From assembly GCA_964019695.1 (NCBI GenBank), contig CAXHUL010000544.1, forward strand, positions 248,001-312,000: a stretch of DNA of 64,000 nucleotides. Direction: 5' to 3'. A program made the translations under genes and the position numbers. Origin of the DNA: Loripinus fragilis. Taxonomy: Eukaryota; Mollusca; Bivalvia; Lucinida; Lucinidae. Shown piece by piece: positions 14,405 through 27,239 of this stretch. Every line of letters begins with the position of its first letter. Position 1 is the stretch's first letter. Under the pieces are notes generated by a model that saw only the letters and a program-made list of their open reading frames with translations, did no database searches and was not told the DNA's origin.

Positions 14405-17400
14405 TAATGAGACAGAAACAGGTATTGCAAGAATAGGACCCAATGAGACAGAAACAGGTATTGCAAGAATAGAACCCAATGAGACAGAAACAGGTATTGC
14501 AAGAATATAACCCAATGAGACAGAAACAGGTATTGCAAGAATAGAACCCAATGAAACAGAAACAGGTATTGCAAGAATAGAACCCAATGAGACAGAAATA
14601 GGTATTGCAAGAATAGAACCCAATGAGACAGAAACAGTTATTGCAAGAATAGAACCCAATGAGACAGAAACAGGTATTGCAAGAAAAGAACCCAATAAGA
14701 CAGAAACATGTATTTCAAGAACAGAACCCAATGAGACAGAAACAGGTATTGCAAGAATAGAACCCAATGAGACAGAAACAGGTATTGCAAGAATAGAACC
14801 CAAGGAGAAGGAAACAGGTATTGCAAGAATAGAACCCAATAAGACAGAAACAGGTATTGCAAGAATAGAACCCAATGAAACAGAAACAGGTATTGCAAGA
14901 ATAGAACCTAATGAGACAGAAACAGGTAATGCAAGAATAGAACCTAATGAGACAGAAACAGGTATTGCAAGAATAGAACCCAATGAGAAGGAAACAGGTA
15001 TTGCAAGAATAGAACCCAATGAGACAGAAACAGGTATTGCAAGAATAGAACCCAATGAAAAAGAAACAGGTATTGCAAGAATAGAACCCAATGAGACAGA
15101 AACAGGTATTGCAAGAATAGAACCCAATGAGACAGAAACAGGTATTGCAAGAATAGAACCTAATGAGACAGAAACAGGTATTGCAAGAATAGAACCCAAT
15201 GAGAAGGAAACAGGTATTGCAAGAATAGAACCCAATGAGACAGAAACAGGTATTGCAAGAATAGAACCCAATGAAACAGAAACAGGTATTGCAAGAATAG
15301 AACCTAATGAAAAAGAAAAAGGTATTGCATGAATAGAATCCAAAGAGACAGAAACAGGTATTGCAGAAATAGAACCCAATGAGACAGAAACAGGTATTGC
15401 AAGAATAGAATGAAATGAAACAGAAATAGGTATTGCAAGAACAGAACCCAATAAGACAGAAACAGGTATTGCAAGAATAGGACCCAATGAGACAGAAACA
15501 GGTATTGCAAGAATAGAACCCAATGAGACAGAAACAGGTATTGCAAGAATATAACCCAATGAGACAGAAACAGGTATTGCAAGAATAGAACCCAATGAAA
15601 CAGAAACAGGTATTGCAAGAATAGAACCCAATGAGACAGAAATAGGTATTGCAAGAATAGAACCCAATGAGACAGAAACAGTTATTGCAAGAATAGAACC
15701 CAATGAGACAGAAACAGGTATTGCAAGAAAAGAACCCAATAAGACAGAAACATGTATTTCAAGAACAGAACCCAATGAGACAGAAACAGGTATTGCAAGA
15801 ATAGCACCCAATGAGACAGAAACAGGTATTGCAAGAATAGAACCCAATGAGAAGGAAACAGGTATTGCAAGAATAGAACCCAATAAGACAGAAACAGGTA
15901 TTGCAAGAATAGAACCCAATGAAACAGAAACAGGTATTGCAAGAATAAAACCCAATGAGTCAGAAACAGGTATTGCAAGAATAGAACCCAATGAAACAGA
16001 AACAGGTATTGCAAGAATAGAACCCAATGAGACAGAAACAGGTATTGCAAGAATAGAACCCAATGAGACAGAAACAGGTATTGCAAGAATAGAACCTAAT
16101 GAGACAGAAACAGGTATTGCAAGAATAGAACCCAATGAGAAGGAAACAGGTATTGCAAGAATAGAACCCAATGAGACAGAAACAGGTATTGCAAGAATAG
16201 AACCCAATGAAACAGAAACAGGTATTGCAAGAATAGAACCTAATGAAAAAGAAAAAGGTATTGAAAGAATAGAATCCAAAGAGACAGAAACAGGTATTGC
16301 AGAAATAGAACCCAATGAGACAGAAACAGGTATTGCAAGAATAGAATGAAATGAAACAGAAATAGGTATTGCAAGAACAGAACCCAATGAGACAGAAAAA
16401 GGTATTGCAAGAATAGGACCCAATGAGACAGAAACAGGTATTTCAAGAATAGAACCCAATGAGACAGAAACAGGTATTGCAAGAATAGAACCCAATGAGA
16501 CAGAAACAGGTATTGCAAGAATAGAACCCAATGAGACAGAAACAGGTATTGCAAGAATAGAACCCAATGAAACAGAAACAGGTATTGCAAGAATAGAACC
16601 CAATGAAACAAAAACAGGTATTACAAGAATAGAACCCAATGAAACAGAAACAGGTATTGCAAGAATAGGACCCAATGACACAGAAATAGGTATTGCAAGA
16701 ATAGAACCCAATGAGACAGAAACAGGTATTGCAAGAATAGAACCCAATGAGACAGAAACAGGTATTGCAAGAATAGAACCCAATGAGACAGAAACAGGTA
16801 TTGCAAGAATAGAACCCAATGAAACAGAAACAGGTATTGCAAGAATAGAACCTAATGAAAAAGAAAAAGGTATTGCAAGAATAGAATCCAAAGAGACAGA
16901 AACAGGTATTGCAGAAATAGAACCCAATGAGACAGAAACAGGTATTGCAAGAATAGAATGAAATGAAACAGAAATAGGAATTGCAAGAATAGAACCCAAT
17001 GAGACAGAAACAGGTATTGCAAGAATAGGACCCAATGAGACAGAAACAGGTATTGCAAGAATAGAACCCAATGAGACAGAAACAGGTATTGCAAGAATAT
17101 AACCCAATGAGACAGAAACAGGTATTGCAAGAATAGAACCCAATGAAACAGAAACAGGTATTGCAAGAATAGAACCCAATGAGACAGAAATAGGTATTGC
17201 AAGAATAGAACCCAATGAGACAGAAACAGTTATTGCAAGAATAGAACCCAATGAGACAGAAACAGGTATTGCAAGAAAAGAACCCAATAAGACAGAAACA
17301 TGTATTTCAAGAACAGAACCCAATGAGACAGAAACAGGTATTGCAAGAATAGAACCCAATGAGACAGAAACAGGTATTGCAAGAATAGAACCCAAGGAGA

Positions 17401-19588
17401 AGGAAACAGGTATTGCAAGAATAGAACCCAATAAGACAGAAACAGGTATTGCAAGAATAGAACCCAATGAAACAGAAACAGGTATTGCAAGAATAGAACC
17501 TAATGAGACAGAAACAGGTAATGCAAGAATAGAACCTAATGAGACAGAAACAGGTATTGCAAGAATAGAACCCAATGAGAAGGAAACAGGTATTGCAAGA
17601 ATAGAACCCAATGAGACAGAAACAGGTATTGCAAGAATAGAACCCAATGAAAAAGAAACAGGTATTGCAAGAATAGAACCCAATGAGACAGAAACAGGTA
17701 TTGCAAGAATAGAACCCAATGAGACAGAAACAGGTATTGCAAGAATAGAACCTAATGAGACAGAAACAGGTATTGCAAGAATAGAACCCAATGAGAAGGA
17801 AACAGGTATTGCAAGAATAGAACCCAATGAGACAGAAACAGGTATTGCAAGAATAGAACCCAATGAAACAGAAACAGGTATTGCAAGAATAGAACCTAAT
17901 GAAAAAGAAAAAGGTATTGCATGAATAGAATCCAAAGAGACAGAAACAGGTATTGCAGAAATAGAACCCAATGAGACAGAAACAGGTATTGCAAGAATAG
18001 AATGAAATGAAACAGAAATAGGTATTGCAAGAACAGAACCCAATTAGACAGAAACAGGTATTGCAAGAATAGGACCCAATGAGACAGAAACAGGTATTGC
18101 AAGAATAGAACCCAATGAGACAGAAACAGGTATTGCAAGAATATAACCCAATGAGACAGAAACAGGTATTGCAAGAATAGAACCCAATGAAACAGAAACA
18201 GGTATTGCAAGAATAGAACCCAATGAGACAGAAATAGGTATTGCAAGAATAGAACCCAATGAGACAGAAACAGTTATTGCAAGAATAGAACCCAATGAGA
18301 CAGAAACAGGTATTGCAAGAAAAGAACCCAATAAGACAGAAACATGTATTTCAAGAACAGAACCCAATGAGACAGAAACAGGTATTGCAAGAATAGAACC
18401 CAATGAGACAGAAACAGGTATTGCAAGAATAGAACCCAATGAGAAGGAAACAGGTATTGCAAGAATAGAACCCAATAAGACAGAAACAGGTATTGCAAGA
18501 ATAGAACCCAATGAAACAGAAACAGGTATTGCAAGAATAAAACCCAATGAGTCAGAAACAGGTATTGCAAGAATAGAACCCAATGAAACAGAAACAGGTA
18601 TTGCAAGAATAGAACCCAATGAGACAGAAACAGGTATTGCAAGAATAGAACCCAATGAGACAGAAACAGGTATTGCAAGAATAGAACCTAATGAGACAGA
18701 AACAGGTATTGCAAGAATAGAACCCAATGAGAAGGAAACAGGTATTGCAAGAATAGAACCCAATGAGACAGAAACAGGTATTGCAAGAATAGAACCCAAT
18801 GAAACAGAAACAGGTATTGCAAGAATAGAACCTAATGAAAAAGAAAAAGGTATTGAAAGAATAGAATCCAAAGAGACAGAAACAGGTATTGCAGAAATAG
18901 AACCCAATGAGACAGAAACAGGTATTGCAAGAATAGAATGAAATGAAACAGAAATAGGTATTGCAAGAACAGAACCCAATGAGACAGAAAAAGGTATTGC
19001 AAGAATAGGACCCAATGAGACAGAAACAGGTATTTCAAGAATAGAACCCAATGAGACAGAAACAGGTATTGCAAGAATAGAACCCAATGAGACAGAAACA
19101 GGTATTGCAAGAATAGAACCCAATGAGACAGAAACAGGTATTGCAAGAATAGAACCCAATGAAACAGAAACAGGTATTGCAAGAATAGAACCCAATGAAA
19201 CAAAAACAGGTATTACAAGAATAGAACCCAATGAAACAGAAACAGGTATTGCAAGAATAGGACCCAATGACACAGAAATAGGTATTGCAAGAATAGAACC
19301 CAATGAGACAGAAACAGGTATTGCAAGAATAGAACCCAATGAGACAGAAACAGGTATTGCAAGAATAGAACCCAATGAGACAGAAACAGGTATTGCAAGA
19401 ATAGAACCCAATGAAACAGAAACAGGTATTGCAAGAATAGAACCTAATGAAAAAGAAAAAGGTATTGCAAGAATAGAATCCAAAGAGACAGAAACAGGTA
19501 TTGCAGAAATAGAACCCAATGAGACAGAAACAGGTATTGCAAGAATAGAATGAAATGAAACAGAAATAGGAATTGCAAGAATAGAACC
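14405..19588 (+). repeat. Tandem duplication of a 2592-bp (72-unit) satellite block
   Basis: The block at about 14405-16996 is followed by a copy at about 16997-19588. Markers at a constant 2592-bp offset include the AGACAGAAACAGTTATTGC unit (about 14625 and 17217), the GGTAATGCAAG unit (about 14926 and 17518), the GGTATTGCATGAATAG unit (about 15321 and 17913) and the GGTATTGAAAGAATAG unit (about 16258 and 18850). 2592 is exactly 72 units. Boundaries are accurate to about one unit. Confidence 0.85.
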
Positions 19589-22009
19589 CAATGAGACAGA
19601 AACAGGTATTGCAAGAATAGGACCCAATGAGACAGAAACAGGTATTGCAAGAATAGAACCCAATGAGACAGAAACAGGTATTGCAAGAATAGAACCCAAT
19701 GAGACAGAAACAGGTATTGTAAGAATAGAACCCAATGAGACAGAAACAGGTATTGCAAGAATAGAACCTAATGAGACAGAAACAGGTATTGCAAGAATAG
19801 AACCCAATGAGACAGAAACAGGTATTGCAAGAATAGAACCCAATGGGAAAGAAACTGGTATTGCAAGAATAGAACCCAATGAAACAGAAACAGGTATTGC
19901 AAGAATGGAACCTAATGAAAAAGAAAAAGGTATTGCAAGAATAGAATCCAAATAGACAGAAACAGGAATTGCAGAAATAGAACCCAATGAGACAGAAACA
20001 GGTATTGCAAGAATAGAATGAAATAAAACAGAAATAGGTATTGCAAGAAAAGAACCCAATGAGACAGAAACAGGTATTGCAAGAATAGGACCCAATGAGA
20101 CAGAAACAGGTATTGCAAGAATAGAACCCAATGAGACAGAAACAGGTATTGCAAGAATAGAACCCAATGAGACAGAAACAGGTATTGCAAGAATAGAACC
20201 CAATGAAACAGAAACAGGTATTGCAAGAATAGAACCCAAAGAGACAGAAACAGGTATTGCAAGAATAGAACCCAATGGGAAAGAAACTGGTATTGCAAGA
20301 ATAGAACCCAATGAAACAGAAACAGGTATTGCAAGAATGGAACCTAATAAAAAAGAAAAAAGTATTGCAAGAATAGAACCCAATAAGACAGAAACAGGTA
20401 TTGCAAGAACAGAACCCAATAAGACAGAAATAGGTATTGCAAGAACAGAACCCAATGAGACAGAAACAGGTATTGCAAGAATAGAACCCAATGAGACAGA
20501 AACAGGTATTGCAAGAACAGAACCCAATGACAATGAGACAGAAACAGGTATTGCAAGAATAGAACCCAATGAGACAGAAACAGGTATTGCAAGAATAGAA
20601 CCCAATAAGACAGAAATAGTTATTGCAAGAACAGAACCCAATGAGACAGAAACAGGTATTGCTAGAATAGAACCCAATGAGACAGAAACAGGTATTGCAA
20701 GAACAGAACCCAATGAGACAGAAACAGGTATTGCAAGAATAGAACCCAATGAGACAGAAACAGGTATTGCAAGAATAGAACCTAATGAAACAGAAACAGG
20801 TATTGCAAGACTTGAACCCAATGAGACAGAAACAGGTATTGCAAGAATAGAACCCAATAAGACAGAAACAGGTATTGCAAGAACAGAACCCAATGAGACA
20901 GAAACAGGTATTGCAAGAATAGAACCCAATGAGACAGAAACAGGTATTGCAAGAATAGAACCCAATAAGACAGAAACAGGTATTGCAAGAACAGAACCCA
21001 ATGAGACAGAAACAGGTATTGCAAGAATAGAACCCAATGAGACAGAAACAGGTATTGCAAGAATAGAACCCAATGAAACAGAGACAGGTATTGCAAGAAT
21101 AGAACCCAATGAAACAGAAACAGGTATTGCAAGAATAGAACCTAATGAAAAAGAAAAAGGTATTGCAAGAATTGAATCCAAAGAGACAGAAACAGGTATT
21201 GCAGAAATAGAACCCAATGAGACAGATACAGGTATTGCAAGAATAGAATGAAATGAAACAGAAACAGGTATTGCAAGAATAGAACCCAATGAAACAGAAA
21301 CAGGTATTGCAAGAATAGAATGAAATGAAACAGAAACAGGTATTGCAAGAATAGAACCCAATGAAACAGAAACAGGTATTACAAGAATAGAACCCAATGA
21401 AACAGAAACAGGTATTGCAAGAATAGAACCCAATGAAACAGAAACAGGTACTGCAAGAATAGAACCCAATGAGACAGAAACAGGTATTGCAAGAATAGAA
21501 CCCAATAAGACAGAAAAAGGTATTGCAAGAATAGAACCCAATAAGACAGAAATAGGTATTGCAAGAACAGAACCCAATGAAACAGAAACAGGTATTGCAA
21601 GAATTGAACCCAATGAGACAGAAACAGGTATTGCAAGAATAGAACCCAATAAGACAGAAACAGGTATTGCAAGAACAGAGCCCAATGAGACAGAAACAGG
21701 TATTGCAAGAATAGAACCCAATGAGACAGAAACAGGTATTGCAAGAATAGAACCCAATAAGACAGAAATAGGTATTGCAAGAACAGAACCCAATGAGACA
21801 GAAACATGTATTGCAAGAATAGAACCCAATGAGACAGAAACAGGTATTGCAAGAACAGAACCCAATGAGACAGAAACAGGTATTGCAAGAATAGAACCCA
21901 ATGAGACTGAACAGGTATTGCAAGAATAGAACCCAATGAAACAGAAACAGGTATTGCAAGAATTGAACCCAATGAGACAGAAACAGGTATTGCAAGAAAA
22001 GAACCCAAT

Positions 22010-25000
22010 AAGACAGAAACAGGTATTGCAAGAACAGAACCCAATGAGACAGAAACAGGTATTGCAAGAATAGAACCCAATGAGACAGAAACAGGTATTG
22101 CAAGAATAGAACGCAATAAGACAGAAACAGGTATTGCAAGAACATAACTCAATGAGACAGAAACAGGTATTGCAAGAATAGAACCCAATGAGACAGAAAC
22201 AGGTATTGCAAGAATAGAACCCAATGAAACAGAGACAGGTATTGCAAGAATAGAACCCAATGAGACAGAAACAGGTATTGCAAGAATAGAACCCAATGAA
22301 ACAGAAACAGGTATTGCAAGAATAGAACCTAATGAAAAAGAAAAAGGTATTGCAAGAATTGAATCCAAAGAGACAGAAACAGGTATTGCAGAAATAGAAC
22401 CCAATGAGACAGAAACAGGTATTGCAAGAATAGAATGAAATGAAACAGAAATAGGTATTGCAAGACCAGAACCCAATGAGACAGAAACAGGTATTGCAAG
22501 AATATGACCCAATGAGACAGAAACAGGTATTGCAAGAATAGAACCCAATGAGACAGAAACATGTATTGCAAGAATAGAACCCAATGAGACAGAAACAGGT
22601 ATTGCAAGAATAGAACCCAATGAGACAGAAACAGGTATTGCAAGAATAGAACCTAATGAGACCGAAACAGGTATTGCAAGAATAGAACCCAATGAGACAG
22701 AAACAGGTATTGCAAGAATAGAACCCAATGAGACAGAAACAGGTATTGCAAGAAAAGAACCCAATTAAACAGAAACAGGTATTGCAAGAATAGAACCTAA
22801 TGAAAAAGAAAAAGGTATTGCAAGAATAGAATCCAAAGAGACAGAAACAGGTATTGCAGAAATAGAACCCAATGAGACAGAAACAGGTATTGCAAGAATA
22901 GAATGAAATGAAACAGAAATAGGTATTGCAAGAACAGAACCCAATGAGACAGAAACAGGTATTGCAAGAATAGGACCCAATGAGACAGAAACAGGTATTG
23001 CAAGAATAGAACCCAATGAGACAGAAACAGGTATTGCAAGAATAGAACCCAATGAGACAAAAACAGGTATTGCAAGAATAGAAGCCAATGAGACAGAAAC
23101 AGGTATTGCAAGAATAGAACCCAATGAAACAGAAACAGGTATTGCAAGAATAGAACCCAATGAAACAGAAACAGTTATTTCAAGAATAGAACCCAATGAA
23201 ACAGAAACAGGTATTGCAAGAATAGGACCCAATGAGACAGAAATAGGTATTGCAAGAATAGAACCCAATGAGACAGAAACAGGTATTGCAAGAATTGAAC
23301 CCAATGAGACAGAAACAGGTATTGCAAGAAAAGAACCGAATAAGACAGAAACAGGTATTGCAAGAACAGAACCCAATGAGACAGAAACAGGTATTGCAAG
23401 AATAGAACCCAATGAGACAGAAACAGGTATTGCAAGAATAGAACCCAATGAAACAGAAACAGGTATTGCAAGAATAGAACCTTATGAAAAAGAAAAAGGT
23501 ATTGCAAGAATAGAATCCAAAGAGACAGAAACAGGTATTGCAGAAATAGAACCCAATGAGACAGAAACAGGTATTGCAAGAATAGAATGAAATGAAACAG
23601 AAATAGGTATTGCAAGAACAGAACCCAATGAGAAAGAAACAGGTATTGCAAGAATATAACCCATTTGAGACAGAAACAGGTATTGCAAGAATAGAACCCA
23701 ATGAGACAGAAACAGGTATTGCAAGAATAGAACCCAATGAGACAGAAACAGGTATTGCAAGAATAGAACCCAATGAAACAGAAACAGGTATTGCAAGAAT
23801 AGAACCCAATGAAACAGAAACAGGTATTGCAAGAATAGAACCCAATGAAACAGAAACAGGTATTACAAGAATAGAACCCAATGAAACAGAAACAGGTATT
23901 GCAAGAATAGAACCCAATGAGACAGAAACAGGTATTGCAAGAATAGAACTCAATGAAATAGATAGATGTATTGCAAAAATAGAACCCAATGAGACAGAAA
24001 CAGGTATTGCAAGAACAGAACCCAATGAGACAAAACAGGTATTGCAAGAATAGAACACAATGAGACAGAAACAGGTATTGCAAGAATAGAACCCAATGAA
24101 ACAGAAACAGGTATTGCAAGAATAGAACCCAATGAGACAGAAACAGGTATTGCAAGAATAGAACCCAATAAGACAGAAACAGGTATTGCAAGAACAGAAC
24201 CCAATGAGACAGAAACAGGTATTGCAAGAATAGAATGAAATGAAACAGAAACAGGTATTGCAAGAATAGAACCCAATGAAACAGAAACAGGTATTGCAAG
24301 AATAGAATGAAATGAAACAGAAACAGGTATTGCAAGAATAGAACCCAATGAAACAGAAACAGGTATTACAAGAATAGAACCCAATGAAACAGAAACAGGT
24401 ATTGCAAGAATAGAACCCAATGAAACAGAAACAGGTACTGCAAGAATAGAACCCAATGAGACAGAAACAGGTATTGCAAGAATAGAACCCAATAAGACAG
24501 AAAAAGGTATTGCAAGAATAGAACCCAATAAGACAGAAACAGGTATTGCAAGAACAGAACCCAATGAGACAGAAACAGGTATTGCAAGAATAGAACCCAA
24601 TGAGACAGAAACAGGTATTGCAAGAATAGAACGCAATAAGACAGAAACAGGTATTGCAAGAACATAACTCAATGAGACAGAAACAGGTATTGCAAGAATA
24701 GAACCCAATGAGACAGAAACAGGTATTGCAAGAATAGAACCCAATGAAACAGAGACAGGTATTGCAAGAATAGAACCCAATGAGACAGAAACAGGTATTG
24801 CAAGAATAGAACCCAATGAAACAGAAACAGGTATTGCAAGAATAGAACCTAATGAAAAAGAAAAAGGTATTGCAAGAATTGAATCCAAAGAGACAGAAAC
24901 AGGTATTGCAGAAATAGAACCCAATGAGACAGAAACAGGTATTGCAAGAATAGAATGAAATGAAACAGAAATAGGTATTGCAAGACCAGAACACAATGAG

Positions 25001-25885
25001 ACAGAAACAGGTATTGCAAGAATATGACCCAATGAGACAGAAACAGGTATTGCAAGAATAGAACCCAATGAGACAGAAACATGTATTGCAAGAATAGAAC
25101 CCAATGAGACAGAAACAGGTATTGCAAGAATAGAACCCAATGAGACAGAAACAGGTATTGCAAGAATAGAACCTAATGAGACCGAAACAGGTATTGCAAG
25201 AATAGAACCCAATGAGACAGAAACAGGTATTGCAAGAATAGAACCCAATGAGACAGAAACAGGTATTGCAAGAATAGAACCCAATTAAACAGAAACAGGT
25301 ATTGCAAGAATAGAACCTAATGAAAAAGAAAAAGGTATTGCAAGAATAGAATCCAAAGAGACAGAAACAGGTATTGCAGAAATAGAACCCAATGAGACAG
25401 AAACAGGTATTGCAAGAATAGAATGAAATGAAACAGAAATAGGTATTGCAAGAACAGAACCCAATGAGACAGAAACAGGTATTGCAAGAATAGGACCCAA
25501 TGAGACAGAAACAGGTATTGCAAGAATAGAACCCAATGAGACAGAAACTGGTATTGCAAGAATAGAACCCAATGAGACAAAAACAGGTATTGCAAGAATA
25601 GAACCCAATGAGACAGAAACAGGTATTGCAAGAATAGAACCCAATGAAACAGAAACAGGTATTGCAAGAATAGAACCCAATGAAACAGAAACAGTTATTT
25701 CAAGAATAGAACCCAATGAAACAGAAACAGGTATTGCAAGAATAGGACCCAATGAGACAGAAATAGGTATTGCAAGAATAGAACCCAATGAGACAGAAAC
25801 AGGTATTGCAAGAATTGAACCCAATGAGACAGAAACAGGTATTGCAAGAAAAGAACCGAATAAGACAGAAACAGGTATTGCAAGA
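22010..25885 (+). repeat. Duplicated satellite block at 2520-bp (70-unit) offset
   Basis: A block of about 1.36 kb at 22010-23365 recurs at 24530-25885. Shared rare markers include GAACGCAATAAG (about 22110 and 24630), AATATGACCC (about 22501 and 25021), GAGACCGAAAC (about 22658 and 25178) and ACAGTTATTTCAAG (about 23172 and 25692). The sequence between the two copies belongs to other variant cassettes, including a partial copy of the 0.6-1.1 kb block. Confidence 0.8.
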
Positions 25886-26041
25886 ATAGAACCCAATGAA
25901 ACAGAAACAGGTATTGCAAGAATTGAACCCAATGAGACAGAAACAGGTATTGCAAGAATAGAACCCAATAAGACAGAAACAGGTATTGCAAGAACAGATC
26001 CCAATGAGACAGAAACAGGTATTGCAAGAACAGAACCCAAT

Positions 26042-26065
26042 GAGACAGAAACAGGTTTCTGTCTC
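26042..26065. repeat. Head-to-head inversion joint of the satellite
   Basis: The array changes orientation here. The joint is a perfect inverted repeat, GAGACAGAAAC at 26042-26052 and GTTTCTGTCTC at 26055-26065, separated by two bases. Immediately to the right comes a variant unit with a run of T (CCTTTTTTTTTATTAGG). The units on the two sides do not mirror one another beyond the joint, so the arms are not simply reverse copies of the same stretch. Confidence 0.9.
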
Positions 26066-27239
26066 TTTGGATTCTATTCTTGCAATACCTTTTTTTTTAT
26101 TAGGTTCTATTCTTGCAATACCTGTTTCTGTCTCATTGGGTTCTATTCTTGCAATACCTGTTAATGTCTCATTGGGTTCTGTTCTTGCATTACCTATTTC
26201 TGTCTTATTGGGTTCTATTCTTGCAATACCTGTTTCTGTCTCATTGGGTTCTATTCTTGCAATACCTGTTTCTGTCTCATTGGGTTCTGTTCTTGCAATA
26301 CCTGTTTCTGTCTTATTGGGTTCTATTCTTGCAATACCTGTTTCTGTCTCATTGGGTTCTATTCTTGCAATACCTGTTTCTGTCTCATTGGGTTCTATTC
26401 TTGCAATACCTGTTTCTGGCTCATTGGGTTCTGTTCTTGCAATACCTGTTTCTGTCTCATTGGGCTCTATTCTTGCAATACCTCTATCTATTTCATTGAG
26501 TTATATTCTTGCAATACCTGTTTCTGTCTTATTGGGTTCTATTCTTGCAATACCTGTTTCTGTCTCATTGGGTTCTATTCTTGCAATACCTGTTTTTGTC
26601 TCATTGGGTTCTATTCTTGCAATACCTGTTTCTGTCTCATTGGGTTCTGTTCTTGCAATACCTGTTTCTGTCTCATTGGGCTCTATTCTTGCAATACCTC
26701 TATCTATTTCATTGGGTTCTATTCTTGCAATACCTGTTAATGTCTCATTGGGTTCTGTTCTTGCATTACCTATTTCTGTTTCATTGGGTTCTATTCTTGT
26801 AATACCTGTTTCTGTTTCATTGGGTTCTATTCTTGCAATACCTGTTTCTGTTTCATTGGGTTCTATTCTTGCAATACCTGTTTCTGTCTCATTGGGTTCT
26901 ATTCTTGCAATACCTGTTTCTGTCTCATTGGGTTCTATTCTTGCAATACCTGTTTCTGTCTCATTGGGTTCTATTCTTGCAATACCTGTTTCTGTCTCAT
27001 TGGGTTCTATTCTTGCAATACCTGTTTCTGTCTCATTGGGTTCTATTCTTGCAATAACTGTTTCTGTCTCATTGGGTTCTATTCTTGCAATACCTGTTTC
27101 TGTCTCATTAGGTTCTATTCTTGCAATACCTGTTTCTGTCTCATTGGGTTCTATTCTTACAATACCTGTTTCTGTCTCATTGGGTTCTATTTTGCAATAC
27201 CTGTTTCTGTCTCATTGGGTTCTATTCTTGCAATACCTG

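Larger units (their letters stand above)
1..26054 (+). repeat. 36-bp satellite array, left arm
   Basis: The whole interval is a head-to-tail array of a 36-bp unit whose most constant part reads GGTATTGCAAGAATAGAACC, followed by an A- and G-rich remainder. The common unit is about 39% GC and strongly strand-asymmetric, with about 25 of 36 bases purine on the plus strand. Recurrent variants include units with GAA for GAG, units with AAAAAGAAAAAG, units reading TCCAAAGAGACAG and units reading AATGAAATGAAACAG. These variants occur together in a fixed order as a cassette, which marks higher-order structure. Rare 1-2 bp indels shift the phase. No non-satellite sequence is seen in the interval. Length and periodicity are read directly; the name satellite is inference from scale and homogeneity. 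Confidence 0.97.

Noticed and set aside
12641..18043. Single open frame of 1800 codons on the minus strand, and similar giant frames on both strands
   Set aside because: They are built only of the 12-codon satellite unit, overlap each other in several frames on the same DNA, change frame at indels and have no gene-like start context. They are a consequence of a stop-poor 36-bp unit.
1..26054. 36-bp repeats as a CRISPR array
   Set aside because: There are no unique spacers; units are contiguous and there are no cas genes. The host is eukaryotic.
26042..26065. Fold-back sequencing chimera at the inversion joint
   Set aside because: Not fully excluded, but the units on the two sides carry different variants from the first few units outward, which a fold-back of one strand would not produce.
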